NCBI GenBank assembly: GCA_036723735.1
Contig: DAIMGT010000027.1
Coordinates: forward strand, 1 to 45,160
DNA length: 45,160 nucleotides
Direction: 5' to 3'
From: UBA4656 sp002405525
GTDB taxonomy: Bacteria; Pseudomonadota; Gammaproteobacteria; Xanthomonadales; Ahniellaceae
The notes under the pieces: model-generated
Database searches by the model: none
Told to the model about the DNA's origin: nothing
What the model saw: only the letters and a program-made list of their open reading frames with translations
In this document: positions 25,721 to 36,100 of the stretch, one piece after another
How the letters are laid out: every line of letters starts with the position of its first letter
How positions within the stretch are numbered: the stretch's first letter is position 1
Made by a program: the position numbers and the translations under genes

Positions 25721-26230
25721 TCAAAACCGCGTCGGCCGCGCCTCCACGCAGTCCTCCACCTGCATGCGCGCCTGCGCCGCACCCATCGCGTCGCCGCGCT
25801 CGATGCGCGAGGCGAACGCGGTGTAGCGGCTGCGCAGGCAGAGCGCGCCGACGCGCGGACCCAGTTCGGCGCTGCGCGCGGCCATCGCCTCGGCTTCCTC
25901 CCAGCGGCGCTGGGCCAGCAGCGACTCGGCCAGCGACTGCCACAGCGCGGGATCGCCGGCGTCGAGGGCCAGAGCCTCGCGCAGGACGGCCTCGGCCTCG
26001 GCCGGACGGTTGGTGCGCAGCGCATCGTCGGCGCGCCGGCGCAGGTCGTCGACCGCCGGATCGGGCAGCGGAACGACGTCCACTGCCGAGTCCGCGCGCG
26101 CCGCCTCGGCGGCGATCTCGGCCAGCCAGTCGCGCTCCACGCGCGGCGGCGGCACGGGCTTGTCCTCGCGCGCCGCGCAGGCGGCGAGCAGCCCAGCCAG
26201 CGCAAAGGCGCCGAAGGTCCTGATGTTCAT
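25721..26230 (-). CDS. TPR lipoprotein, candidate activator of PBP1b (LpoP-like)
   Basis: This 169-residue protein has a lipoprotein signal with lipobox LLAA-Cys18, so it should be anchored in a membrane, probably the outer one. A Pro-rich linker (about residues 22-58) leads to a helical domain with tetratricopeptide repeats (ALRTNRPAEAEAVLREALALDAGDPALWQSLAE in the region 69-105, then further helices). Two cysteines near the end (about 132 and 158) could form a disulfide. Its ATG overlaps the stop of mrcB by 4 nt (26227-26230), so it is translationally coupled to PBP1b. In Pseudomonas aeruginosa a TPR lipoprotein encoded next to PBP1b, LpoP, activates that enzyme. The same role here is a strong inference. 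Confidence 0.78.
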   Translation of the reverse strand: MNIRTFGAFALAGLLAACAAREDKPVPPPRVERDWLAEIAAEAARADSAVDVVPLPDPAVDDLRRRADDALRTNRPAEAEAVLREALALDAGDPALWQSLAESLLAQRRWEEAEAMAARSAELGPRVGALCLRSRYTAFASRIERGDAMGAAQARMQVEDCVEARPTRF

Positions 26231-28575
26231 CGTCCTCCGAACCAGTCAAGGAGACTGCGCCGGCGACGCGGTTCCTCGTCCTCGCGCGCGTCGCTCTCGC
26301 GTCCGAACCACTCGCCGACGCCACAGCCACCATAGGCCATCGGCTCGTAGCCGCGGATGAAGGGCAACTGCCGCGCACCGGTGCATCCCGGGTCGGTCGC
26401 CGCCTGCGCCTGCGGGTCGACCCAGGCCAGCATCGGGTCGGCGCTGAAGTCCGGGCGCAGGGGGTCGGTCGGCAGCCCGGCCATCAACGCGGCCCAGATC
26501 CGCATCGCGCCGGTGGCCCCATAGAGGCCGGTTTCGCGGTTGTCGTCGCGCCCGACCCAGACCACCGCCAGGTGGCGGCCGGTGTAGCCGGCGAACCAGG
26601 AGTCGCGCTGGTCGTTGCTGGTGCCGGTCTTGCCGGCAGCGTCGAGGCCGCCGAGGCCGAGCCCGACCAGCGCGGATGCGGTGCCACGCCGCGCCGCCTC
26701 CTGCAGCGCGAAGGTGACCAGCCGGGCTGCCTCGACGAGGTCGCCCGCCGCAGGTTGCTGCACGTAGCGGGTCAGCGGGCGACCGTCGGCGTCGAGCACT
26801 GCCTCCAGCGCGAACAGCGGGGTGGGATGGCCGTCGGCCGCGAGATACTGATAAGCCTGTGCGACCTGGAACGGCGAAAGCTCCACCGCGCCGAGCAGCA
26901 GCGAGGGCAGCGGCGCGGCGTCGAGCCCCGGGATCAGCGCTTCCAGCACCCGCGCCACCTTCGCGACCTCAAGTTCCAGACCGAGGTGGACAGTGGCGAG
27001 GTTGTACGAACGCGCCAGTGCGTCGACCAGCGGCACGTCACCATGCTCGAGACCGTCATTGTTGGCCGGCGTCCACATCCGGCCGTTGGGCTGGCGCAGC
27101 GCCACCGCGCGGTCCGGCAGCGCGCTCATCAGGGACCAGCGCTCCGGCTGGGCCAGCGCGACCAAGTAGACGAAGGGCTTGACCAGGGAACCGATCGGCC
27201 GCGCGGCGGCGAGCGCGCGATTGAAGCCCGGCTGCCCCGGATCGCGCCCGCCCACCACCGCCTGCACCGCGCCGCTTCGCGCATCGGTCACGACCAACGC
27301 TGCCTGCAGCCCCTCCCCTCGCCTGCCGAGCGCCTTCAGGCGCTGGTCGACGGCGGCCTCGGCCAGTTGCTGGCTGGACGGGGCGAGCGTGGTCAGCACC
27401 GACAGCCCGCGCGCCGCGAGCACGCTGTCGGGGAAGTCGCGCGCCAGTTGCGCGCGCACCAGTTCGAGGAACGCCGGATAGCGGTTGCGCGGCAGCGCGC
27501 CGGCGGCGGTCACGCCGAGCGGCGCCCGCGCGGCAACGGCGCGGTCGATTTCGCTGATCAATCCGGTGGCCACCATCGCATCCAGCACCACCCCGCGGCG
27601 CGCCATCGCGCGCGCCGGGTAGCGCCGCGGGTCGTGTACCGAGGGCCCTTGGATCAAGCCCACCAGCAGGGCCACATCGTGGATCGCGAGGTCGGAGAGA
27701 TCGCGGCCGAACCAGAACTCCGCGCCCGCCGCCATGCCGTGGATGGCCTGGCCGCCCTGCTGGCCGAGATAGACCTCGTTGAGGTAGGCCTCGAGGATGC
27801 GCTGTTTCGGATAGCGCGCCTCGATCAGCACCGCCAGCGCCGCCTCGTTGGCCTTGCGCGCCAGCGTGACCGAGCGATCGAGGAAAATGTTGCGCACCAG
27901 CTGCTGGGTGAGCGTGGAACCGCCCTGCACCACCTCGCCGGCCCGCAGGTTGGCGATCGCGGCGCGCAGGATGGCGCCGAAGTCGATGCCGATGTGGTGC
28001 TTGAAGTCGCGGTCCTCGACCGCCTGCAGAGTCGCCACCAGCAGCGGATTGACCTCCGCCGCCGGCACGAAGCGGCGCTCGACCTGGCGCGGACCGTACA
28101 GGGTGGCGATGCGCGCCGGGTCGAGAAAGGCCCCGGCAGCCGGCGCGCCGGTGTCGGCGTCGCTCACTGCGCGGATCCGCCCCCCGGCCAGCGCGACCAC
28201 CAGCCGCCGTGCCGGCACCGCGCCCTGCGCGCCGCGGAAGCCGCGTGTTGCGATCTCGAAGCGCACGCCGTCGCGGCGGTAGGTGCCGGGCGCCGACGGC
28301 GGCGTGTCGACGGCGCGGTAGCGCGAGGCGGCGAGTTCCAGCAGCAGGGCTTCGGCGGCCAGCGCATCCCCGGCGCGCAGCGGCAGCGGACGTGCGTACA
28401 CTCGACTGGGTTGGTCGAAGGCGTAGTCGGAAAAGCGCTCCCGCACCATGCGGTCGAGGTGCAGCGCGTAGGGCACGCCGAAGCCGACGACCGCGCCGAC
28501 GCCCAACCACGCCGGCGCGCGCAGCAGGCGCCAGGCGGCGCGCAGGAAGGCGGCGGTCGGGACGGTGTGGCTCAA
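26227..28575 (-). CDS. mrcB: Penicillin-binding protein 1B (bifunctional peptidoglycan synthase)
   Basis: A 782-residue class A PBP. A cytoplasmic start and membrane helix (about residues 16-34) are followed by a UB2H-like region (YRAVDTPPSAPGTYRRDG), the GT51 glycosyltransferase with Glu187 (EDRDFKHHIGID) and GGSTLTQQLVRN. The transpeptidase has Ser463 in GSLVK, a SYN motif (ARSYNLATV) and KTGTSND. It polymerises and cross-links peptidoglycan in the periplasm. No ATG lies before the membrane helix. TTG at 28575 is the best start, since a TACACT -10 lies 33 nt upstream, but the start is uncertain. It is the first gene of an operon with the overlapping TPR lipoprotein. Confidence 0.92.
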   Translation of the reverse strand: MSHTVPTAAFLRAAWRLLRAPAWLGVGAVVGFGVPYALHLDRMVRERFSDYAFDQPSRVYARPLPLRAGDALAAEALLLELAASRYRAVDTPPSAPGTYRRDGVRFEIATRGFRGAQGAVPARRLVVALAGGRIRAVSDADTGAPAAGAFLDPARIATLYGPRQVERRFVPAAEVNPLLVATLQAVEDRDFKHHIGIDFGAILRAAIANLRAGEVVQGGSTLTQQLVRNIFLDRSVTLARKANEAALAVLIEARYPKQRILEAYLNEVYLGQQGGQAIHGMAAGAEFWFGRDLSDLAIHDVALLVGLIQGPSVHDPRRYPARAMARRGVVLDAMVATGLISEIDRAVAARAPLGVTAAGALPRNRYPAFLELVRAQLARDFPDSVLAARGLSVLTTLAPSSQQLAEAAVDQRLKALGRRGEGLQAALVVTDARSGAVQAVVGGRDPGQPGFNRALAAARPIGSLVKPFVYLVALAQPERWSLMSALPDRAVALRQPNGRMWTPANNDGLEHGDVPLVDALARSYNLATVHLGLELEVAKVARVLEALIPGLDAAPLPSLLLGAVELSPFQVAQAYQYLAADGHPTPLFALEAVLDADGRPLTRYVQQPAAGDLVEAARLVTFALQEAARRGTASALVGLGLGGLDAAGKTGTSNDQRDSWFAGYTGRHLAVVWVGRDDNRETGLYGATGAMRIWAALMAGLPTDPLRPDFSADPMLAWVDPQAQAATDPGCTGARQLPFIRGYEPMAYGGCGVGEWFGRESDAREDEEPRRRRSLLDWFGGR

Positions 28576-28608
28576 CGGTGGGACGGAGCGAATCCGGGTG
28601 AGGACGGC

Positions 28609-28614
28609 AGTGTA
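28609..28614 (-). promoter_or_regulatory. -10 element of mrcB
   Basis: TACACT on the minus strand lies 33 nt before the proposed TTG start. It fits the TACAAT-like -10 boxes seen elsewhere in the window and helps to limit how far upstream mrcB can begin. Confidence 0.4.
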
Positions 28615-28733
28615 GTCGAGCGCCGCTGAACCGCGGATGGCGGACCGCGGGCAACGGCGGCGGCGCCGTGACAGGCCCGGCCGGCCCCGCGATAATCGCG
28701 CATCCTCCCGGGCCCTGCCCTCCGGAATCGCCG

Positions 28734-31700
28734 TTGCCCGCGCCCTTTCCCGCCTCGCTGCGCATCGTGCTCCACGGCGATGGCGACCCGGCCGCCGCCT
28801 GGCGCGCCCGACTCGCCAGCGTGCCGGCCGGCGCGTGGATCGACCGCCGCGGCAGCGACGCGCCGGATGCGCTGCGCGCCGCCGCGCGCGACGCCCCGGG
28901 TTGCGATCTGGTCCTGCTGAACGCGGCGGCACGCCTGCCCCCGTTCGCGCTGGAGCGCCTGCTGCGCGCTGCCGAGGCGAGCGTGGCGGACGTGGTCTCG
29001 CCCCTCGGAGAGGGCGTCCGCGGCCTCTCGCCGCTGCCCGAAGGGGCGCACTGGCCGGCGATCGACCCGGACGCGGTCGATCGCGGCGTTGCCCTGTTCG
29101 CGCCGCGCCGCATGGCGTCCACCGCGCACTGGCTGCCGGCACTGAGCCTGTGGCGGCGGCCGGCGCTGGCCGCGCTGGCGGACCCCGCCGCCGTCCGCGG
29201 CGACACGCTGCCGGAGGGCTGCACCGGCGCGGTCTGCGACCATCTGTTCGTGGCCGTGGGAGACGGGCCGCTGGACGGCCCGTCGTCGCCGGACGACCTG
29301 CGCCGGCCGCCGCCGGCACATCCGCTCGACCTGCTGCGCGAACGCTTCCGCGCGGTCGGCGGCGACGCGCCGGCGCGCCCGGGACTGGACGGCCGGCCGG
29401 TGGTGCTGCACGTGGTCCACGGATGGGGCGGAGGCGTCGAGGCCTGGGTGCGCGATGTCGCGCGCGCCGACGCCGGTCGCTGCCACCTCGCGCTGGTCGC
29501 CCACGGCGACACCGCGCGCGGCCGCCACGGCGAACGGCTGTCGCTGCGTCTGCCCGCCGCCGACGCCGGGGCGCTGCGCGAATGGCCGCTGGCCGCGCCG
29601 ATTGCATCCACCGACGTGCAATCGGCCGAGTACCGCGCGATCGTCGCCGAAGTGATGCGCGACTTCGCGGTCGACGCGGTGGTGGTTTCGTCGCTGATCG
29701 GACACGCGCTGGATGCGCTGGCCACCGGATTGCCCACGGTGGCGGTCTGCCACGACCGCTATCCGGCGTGGCCGCTCCTGCACGACGACTTCGACGACCC
29801 GGCACGGCGCTACGCCCGCGACGATCTCGCCGCTGCACTGGCGCGCGCCGACGACCTGCCGTTCGCCGCGCGCGACCCTGCCGCATGGCTGGCGCTGCGC
29901 GAGCACTGGCTGGCCGCGCTGCACGCCGCCCGCGCGACCCTCGTGGCCCCGGGCGCGGCGTTGCGCGCCAGTCTGCTACGCATCGAACCGCGGCTGGAGG
30001 CACTTGCGTGGAAGGTGATCCCGCATGGCCTGCCGCCGTTCCGCGCGCCGCCGCGCGCCTGGGCGCCGCCGCCACGCACCCGCCCGAGGGCACTGGTGCT
30101 GGGCCGGATCAACGGCGCCAAGGGCGAACGACTGCTGGCGGCGATCCTGCCCGCCGCTGCCGCGCACGCGGACCTGCACCTGCTCGGCTGCGGCAAGGCC
30201 GGCGAGCGCTTCTTCGGCGTGTCCGGCGTGTCGATCGAACTCGACTACGATCGCGACGCATTGCCGGCGGCGATCGCGCGCATCGCACCGGACTTCGCAC
30301 TGCTGCCCTCCACGGTGGCCGAGACGTTCTCCTATACGCTCAGCGAACTTTGGGCGCTGGGCGTGCCGCCGCTCGCCTGTGCCACCGGCGCCTTCGCCGA
30401 ACGTATCGCGCACGGGGTGGACGGCTGGCTGGTCGCACCCGCGCCCGCGGCGGTGCTGGAAGGCATCGCCACCCTGTCCGGCGACCCCGCACTGCGCACG
30501 CGCCTGCGCGAGGGCGCGGCGCGCCGCCCGGCGCGCGACGCCGCGGCGATGGCCCGCGACCATGCAGCCCTGCTGACGCTGCCCGACCACGACGGGCCGC
30601 GCGCTCGACCTGCGCCGATCGAACCGTCGACGCTGGCCGCGGCGCAGGCGGCGCTGGCTGCGGCGCGCGCGGCGCGCACGCTGGACCGCGCGCAGCGCAA
30701 GAGCGTCGAACAGCAGCGCGAACTCGCGCGCCGCGCCGATTGGGCTCTGCGCGAGCAAGCGCTGGCCGCCGAGCGCACGCGCTGGGCGGAGTCGCTGGAG
30801 GCGGACGTCCTGCGCCAGCGCGAACACAACGCCGCCACCGAGGCACGCCTGACCGAAACCCGCGAACTGCTGCTGCAGCTACGGGAGGAGTTCGACGAAC
30901 GCTCGCGCTGGGCGCTGCGGCTCGACGCCGAACTCACGACGATGCGCCGCAGCCTGTCGTGGCGGCTGACGCGGCCGCTGCGCGCCCTGGGGCGCGCGCT
31001 GCGCGCCACGCGGGCGGCGACGTCGTTCCGCAGCCGCCAGACCGCGGGACTGGCGTCGCGCGCGCTGCAGTCGCTGCGCAGCCGCGGACTCGCCGGCACC
31101 CTGGCCCGCGCGCGCGACTGGTTGGGCGCGCGCGGCGAAGCGACGGCCCCGCCGGAGCCGCCGGCGATCCCGGCGCCGGACCAGCCGTTCGCCCCCTTCG
31201 CCGTGCCCTGCGCGGACGCACCGGTGGTGTCGATCGTGATCCCGGTCTACAACCACTTCCGCCACACGCTGACCTGCCTGCGCTCGCTGGCCGCGAACCC
31301 GGGCACCGTGCCGTTCGAGGCGATCGTGGTCGATGACGGGTCGGCCGACGAGACGCCGCAACGCCTGGCGGATATCGCCGGCATCCGCGTGCATTGCAAC
31401 CCGGCCAACCTCGGTTTCATCGGCGCCTGCAACGCGGGCGCCGCGCTCGCCCGGGGCGAATACTTGCTTTTCCTCAACAACGACACCGCGGTGACCGAAG
31501 GCTGGCTGGAGGCCCTGGTCGACACCTTCGTGCAGCGCGCTGACTGCGGGCTGGCGGGCGCCAAGCTGGTCTATCCCGACGGGCGCCTGCAGGAGGCCGG
31601 CGGGATCGTGTTCCGCGACGGCTCGGGCTGGAACTACGGTCGCTTCGGCGACCCGCGCGACTGCGCGCACGCCTACCTGCGCGAGGTCGACTACTGCTCG

Positions 31701-33104
31701 GGAGCGGCGATCCTGCTGCGCCGCGGACTGTTCGAGCGCCTCGGCGGCTTCGACGCCCACTACGCACCGGCCTACTACGAGGACACCGACCTCGCGTTCA
31801 AGGTGCGCGCTGCGGGGCTGAAGGTTTACTACCAGCCGGCGGCCGCCGTGGTGCACTTCGAGGGCGTAACCTCGGGCACCGACACCGGCAGCGGCACCAA
31901 GCGATTCCAGGTGGTGAACCAGGCCAAGTTCGTCGAGCGATGGAAGGACGCGCTGGCCCGCCAGCCCGCGCCAGGCACGCCGATTGCCATCGCGCGCGAG
32001 CACCGCGCGAAGGGCCGGGTGCTGATCGTCGACGCGTGCGTGCCCACGCCTGACCAGGATTCGGGCTCGGTGCGAATGGTGAACCTGATGCGCGTGCTCG
32101 GCGACCTCGGCTGGAAGGTGTGCTTCATGGCCGAGAACCGCCTGGCCCTGCCCGGCTACACCGAGCCGCTGCAGCAGATGGGCGTGGAGATGCTGCACGC
32201 GCCGTGGGTGGCCGACGCGCCGGCCTGGTTCCGCGAACACGGCCCGCACCTCGACGCGGTGATCCTGTCGCGGCACTACGTCGCATCCGCCTTTCTGCCG
32301 CTGGTCCGCGAGCACGCGCGCCGCGCGCGGGTGGTGTTCGACACCGTGGACCTGCACTATCTGCGCGAGCAGCGCGCGGCGGAGCTGGAAGGCAGCGCCG
32401 CGCTCGCCGCGCGCGCGCGCGCCACCCGCGAGGCCGAACAGCGCCTGGTGCGGGAATGCGATGTCACCTTGGTGGTGAGCCCCGTGGAACAGGAACTGCT
32501 CGCGCGCGAGGCACCCGGCGCGCGCATCGAAGTGCTGTCCAACGTGCACGAGGTCAACGGCCTGCGCGCGCCTTTCGAGTCGCGCCGCGACCTGTGGTTC
32601 GTCGGCGGTTTCCAGCACCCGCCGAACGTGGACGCGGTGCGCTGGTTCCTGGCCGAGGTCTGGCCACGCGCCGAGTCGGCTCTGCCCGGGGCACGCTTCC
32701 ATGTGGTGGGAAGCCGCATGCCGGACGAGCTGCGCGCGCTGGCCGACGCGCGCGTGGAGGTGCACGGCTTCGTCGAGGACCTCGGCCGCTTCCTCGATGG
32801 CTGCCGACTGTCGGTCGCCCCGCTGCGCTACGGCGCCGGCGTGAAGGGCAAGGTCAACATGGCGATGGCCCACGGACAGCCGGTGGTGGCCACGCCGATG
32901 GCGGTCGAGGGCATGCACGTCGTCGCCGGCGAGGACGTGCTGGTGGAATCAGACCCCGCCGCCTTCGCCGACGCCATCGTGCGCGCCTACAGCGACGAGG
33001 CGCTGTGGCAACGCCTGTCGCGCAACGGGCTGGCCAACGTCGAGCGGCACTTTTCCTTCGATGCCGCGCGGCAGGCGCTGGCGCGCATCCTGCCCGAGCG
33101 CTGA
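28734..33104 (+). CDS. Very large multidomain glycosyltransferase
   Basis: The product is 1456 residues from a TTG at 28734 (or 1478 from a GTG at 28668; the TTG directly precedes the conserved-looking PAPFPASLRIVLHG). Three glycosyltransferase regions can be seen. The N-terminal GT-B-like region includes HVVHGWGGGVEAWVRD (about residue 222) and extends to about 610. The central GT-A family 2 domain (about 830-1060) has VSIVIPVYNHF, VDDGSADET, NLGFIGACNAG and FLNNDTA. The C-terminal GT-B family 4 domain (about 1095-1450) has GGFQHPPNVDAV and PLRYGAGVKGKVNMAMAHGQPVVAT. An Arg/Glu/Ala-rich coiled coil (about 632-742) separates the first two. It probably builds O-antigen or another surface glycan at the inner membrane. 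It is divergent from mrcB and has no glycan-cluster neighbours here. Confidence 0.88.
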   Translation: MPAPFPASLRIVLHGDGDPAAAWRARLASVPAGAWIDRRGSDAPDALRAAARDAPGCDLVLLNAAARLPPFALERLLRAAEASVADVVSPLGEGVRGLSPLPEGAHWPAIDPDAVDRGVALFAPRRMASTAHWLPALSLWRRPALAALADPAAVRGDTLPEGCTGAVCDHLFVAVGDGPLDGPSSPDDLRRPPPAHPLDLLRERFRAVGGDAPARPGLDGRPVVLHVVHGWGGGVEAWVRDVARADAGRCHLALVAHGDTARGRHGERLSLRLPAADAGALREWPLAAPIASTDVQSAEYRAIVAEVMRDFAVDAVVVSSLIGHALDALATGLPTVAVCHDRYPAWPLLHDDFDDPARRYARDDLAAALARADDLPFAARDPAAWLALREHWLAALHAARATLVAPGAALRASLLRIEPRLEALAWKVIPHGLPPFRAPPRAWAPPPRTRPRALVLGRINGAKGERLLAAILPAAAAHADLHLLGCGKAGERFFGVSGVSIELDYDRDALPAAIARIAPDFALLPSTVAETFSYTLSELWALGVPPLACATGAFAERIAHGVDGWLVAPAPAAVLEGIATLSGDPALRTRLREGAARRPARDAAAMARDHAALLTLPDHDGPRARPAPIEPSTLAAAQAALAAARAARTLDRAQRKSVEQQRELARRADWALREQALAAERTRWAESLEADVLRQREHNAATEARLTETRELLLQLREEFDERSRWALRLDAELTTMRRSLSWRLTRPLRALGRALRATRAATSFRSRQTAGLASRALQSLRSRGLAGTLARARDWLGARGEATAPPEPPAIPAPDQPFAPFAVPCADAPVVSIVIPVYNHFRHTLTCLRSLAANPGTVPFEAIVVDDGSADETPQRLADIAGIRVHCNPANLGFIGACNAGAALARGEYLLFLNNDTAVTEGWLEALVDTFVQRADCGLAGAKLVYPDGRLQEAGGIVFRDGSGWNYGRFGDPRDCAHAYLREVDYCSGAAILLRRGLFERLGGFDAHYAPAYYEDTDLAFKVRAAGLKVYYQPAAAVVHFEGVTSGTDTGSGTKRFQVVNQAKFVERWKDALARQPAPGTPIAIAREHRAKGRVLIVDACVPTPDQDSGSVRMVNLMRVLGDLGWKVCFMAENRLALPGYTEPLQQMGVEMLHAPWVADAPAWFREHGPHLDAVILSRHYVASAFLPLVREHARRARVVFDTVDLHYLREQRAAELEGSAALAARARATREAEQRLVRECDVTLVVSPVEQELLAREAPGARIEVLSNVHEVNGLRAPFESRRDLWFVGGFQHPPNVDAVRWFLAEVWPRAESALPGARFHVVGSRMPDELRALADARVEVHGFVEDLGRFLDGCRLSVAPLRYGAGVKGKVNMAMAHGQPVVATPMAVEGMHVVAGEDVLVESDPAAFADAIVRAYSDEALWQRLSRNGLANVERHFSFDAARQALARILPER

Positions 33105-33106
33105 CG

Positions 33107-33129
33107 GAACCGGGCCCTGACCCCGGTTC
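33107..33129 (+). terminator. Hairpin between the glycosyltransferase and hrpA
   Basis: Perfect 8-bp arms, GAACCGGG (33107-33114) and CCCGGTTC (33122-33129), surround a 7-nt loop directly after the glycosyltransferase stop and 8 nt before the hrpA start. No T-run follows. It could attenuate read-through or hide the hrpA translation start. Confidence 0.5.
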
Positions 33130-33136
33130 TATCCGC

Positions 33137-36100
33137 GTGCCGCCACCATCGACCGACCCTTTGGACCCGCGCCCCCGCCTGCGACCCGAGGATGTGCTGG
33201 CGTCCGACTACGGCCGCCTGCGCGGCGAACTGGCGCGCATCGAACGCGAGGCCGTACCGGCCGACGCTCCGCGCCGCGAGGCCTGGCGGCAGGCGGTGGC
33301 CGCCTCGATGGCGCGCCGCGAGGCGCGCGCTGCGCTGGTGCCGACGGTCGCACTGGACGGCACGCTGCCCATAGCGCGCGAGGGCGACCGGATCACGGCG
33401 CTGATCCGCGAGCATCCGGTGGTCGTGGTTGCGGGCGAGACCGGCTCGGGCAAGACCACGCAGTTGCCGAAGCTCTGCCTCGCCGCAGGGCGCGGCGTGC
33501 GCGGCCTGGTCGGGTGCACCCAGCCGCGGCGCATCGCCGCGCGAGCCGTCGCGCGGCGCGTGGCGCAGGAGCTCGGCACCGAGGTCGGCGGTCTGGTCGG
33601 CTGGCAGGTGCGGTTCACCGAGCAGGTCGGGCCCGACACCCTGATCAAGTTCATGACCGACGGCATTCTGCTCGCGGAGACCCAGGGCGATCCCTGGTTG
33701 TCGCGGTACGACACGCTGATCGTCGACGAGGCACACGAGCGCAGCCTCAACATCGACTTCCTGCTCGGTTATCTCAAGCGCCTGCTGGCGAAGCGCCGTG
33801 ACCTCAGGCTGGTGGTGACCTCGGCCACCATCGACATCGCGCGCTTCGCCGCTCACTTCGACGGCGCCCCGGTGGTCGACGTCGAGGGCCGCACCTTCCC
33901 GGTCGAGGTGCGCTGGCGGCCGCCGCAGGCGCCGGTGGAGGAGGCACCCGCGCGACCCACACGCGACGGCAAGCCACAGCGCCCTGCGCGCGGGCGCGAG
34001 CGTGGCGACGAGGCCGACCCGATCGTCGAGGTGATCGACGAGATCACCCGCACCGATCCGCTGGGCGACGTGCTGGTGTTCCTGCCCGGCGAGCGTGAGA
34101 TCCGCGACCTGCACCTCGCGCTGGAGCGCCGTCGCTACCGCGAGACCGACGTGCTGCCGCTGTACGCGCGCCTCTCGGTCAAGGACCAGGACCGGGTGTT
34201 CAACCCGGGCGTGAAGCGGCGCATCGTGCTCGCCACCAACGTGGCCGAGACTTCGCTCACCGTGCCGCGCATCCGCCACGTGGTCGATCCCGGCACCGCG
34301 CGCGTCAACCGCTGGTCGCACCGGCACAAGGTGCAGCGCCTGCACATCGAACCCGTGTCGCAGGCCGCCGCCGACCAGCGCAAGGGCCGCTGCGGCCGCG
34401 TCGGGCCAGGCATCTGCTGGCGGCTCTACGACGAGGCCGACTACGCGCGCCGCCCGCGCTTCACCGATCCGGAACTGCTGCGCTCCTCGCTGGCCGGGGT
34501 GATCCTGCGCCTGCTGTCCCTGAAGCTCGGTGGGATCGAGGACTTTCCCTTCATCGACCCGCCCGAGCCCCGCGCGATCGCCGACGGGTGGCAGCAACTT
34601 CTGGAACTGGGCGCCATCACGCCAGACCGCCGCGGACTCACCGACACCGGCCGCGCGATGGCGCGCCTGCCGATCGACGTCGCGCTGGCGCGCATGCTGG
34701 TCGAGGCCCAGCGACTGCGCTGCCTGCGCGACATGACCGTGCTGGCCGCTTTTCTGTCGGTCCAGGACCCGCGCGAGCGCCCCGCCGAGGCGCGCGAACT
34801 CGCCGACGCCGCCCACGCCCACCACGCCGATCCACGCTCCGACTTCGTCGGCATTCTGAACCTGTGGGACGACTATCGCGTCGCGCACGAGGACCTTACG
34901 CAGTCGAAGCTGCGCGAGTGGTGCCAGGCGCGGTTCCTGTCGTTCCTGCGCATGCGCGAATGGCGCGAACTGCACCGCCAACTGCTGTTGCTGTGCGGAG
35001 AACTCGGCTGGGCGCTCGAGGAACGCGGCGCGCCGCCCGCGCCGGAAAAGCCCTTCGCACGCCGAGTGCGAGGCGACGATGCGCCCGTGCGCGGTGCGCT
35101 CTCGCGCCCGGCCTACGAGGCCCTGCACCGCGCCCTGCTCTCAGGCCTGCCCGCCAACGTCGGGCGCCGCGACGAGAAGCGAGAGTACGTCGGCACCCGC
35201 GGGCGCAGGTATTCGGTCTTCCCCGGCTCCGCGCTGGCGAAGAAACCGCCGGCCTGGCTGCTCTCGGCGACCTTGCTCGACACCCAGCGCCTGTATGCGT
35301 TGACCAATGCCGAGGTCGAGCCGGCCTGGATCGAGCAGCAAGCAGCGCACCTCACGAAGCAGCGCCACTTCGACCCGCACTGGGCGCGCAGCCAAGGCCG
35401 CGTGCTGGGCTACCAGAGCGTGACCCTGCTGGGCCTGACGATCATCGAGCGCCGCCGGGTGGCCTTCGAGCGCATCGACCCGGTGGCCGCGCACGCCGTC
35501 TTCGTGCGCGAGGCCCTGATCCCCAGCGAAATCGACTGCCGCGCCGCATTCGTCGGGCGCAACCTCGCCGTGCTGGATGCGGCGCGCGCAGAGGAGGCCA
35601 AGCGCCGTCGCCACGGACTCGTCAAGCCCGACGAGGAACTCGTCGCCTGGCTCGCCCCGCGCATCCCGGGACACATCTGCAGCACGGTGGCTCTCGACGC
35701 CTGGTACAAGGCGCTCGATGCCGAGTCCCGTCGCTCGCTCGAATGGACGCTGGACGACGTGCTGGTGGCCGAAGCCTCGCCCGAGCGCGCCTTCCCGAAA
35801 TCGATCCGCATCGGCGGCCACGCGCTGGCGCTCGAGTACCGCTTCGAGCCCAACCACCCGGCCGACGGTGTGACCCTGGTTCTGCCTCTGGCCCTGCTCA
35901 ACGCGGTGCCGGCGGCGCGCCTGACCTGGCTGGTGCCCGGCCTGCTGACGGAAAAGGTCGCGGAGCTGATCCGTGGCCTGCCCAAGCCCCTGCGCCGCAA
36001 CTTCGTGCCGGCGCCTGACTTCGCCCGCGCCTTCGTGGAAAGCGTGCGCGACAGTGAGCCGCACGGCGCCCTGCTGCCGGCGCTGTGCGCGCACCTGTCG

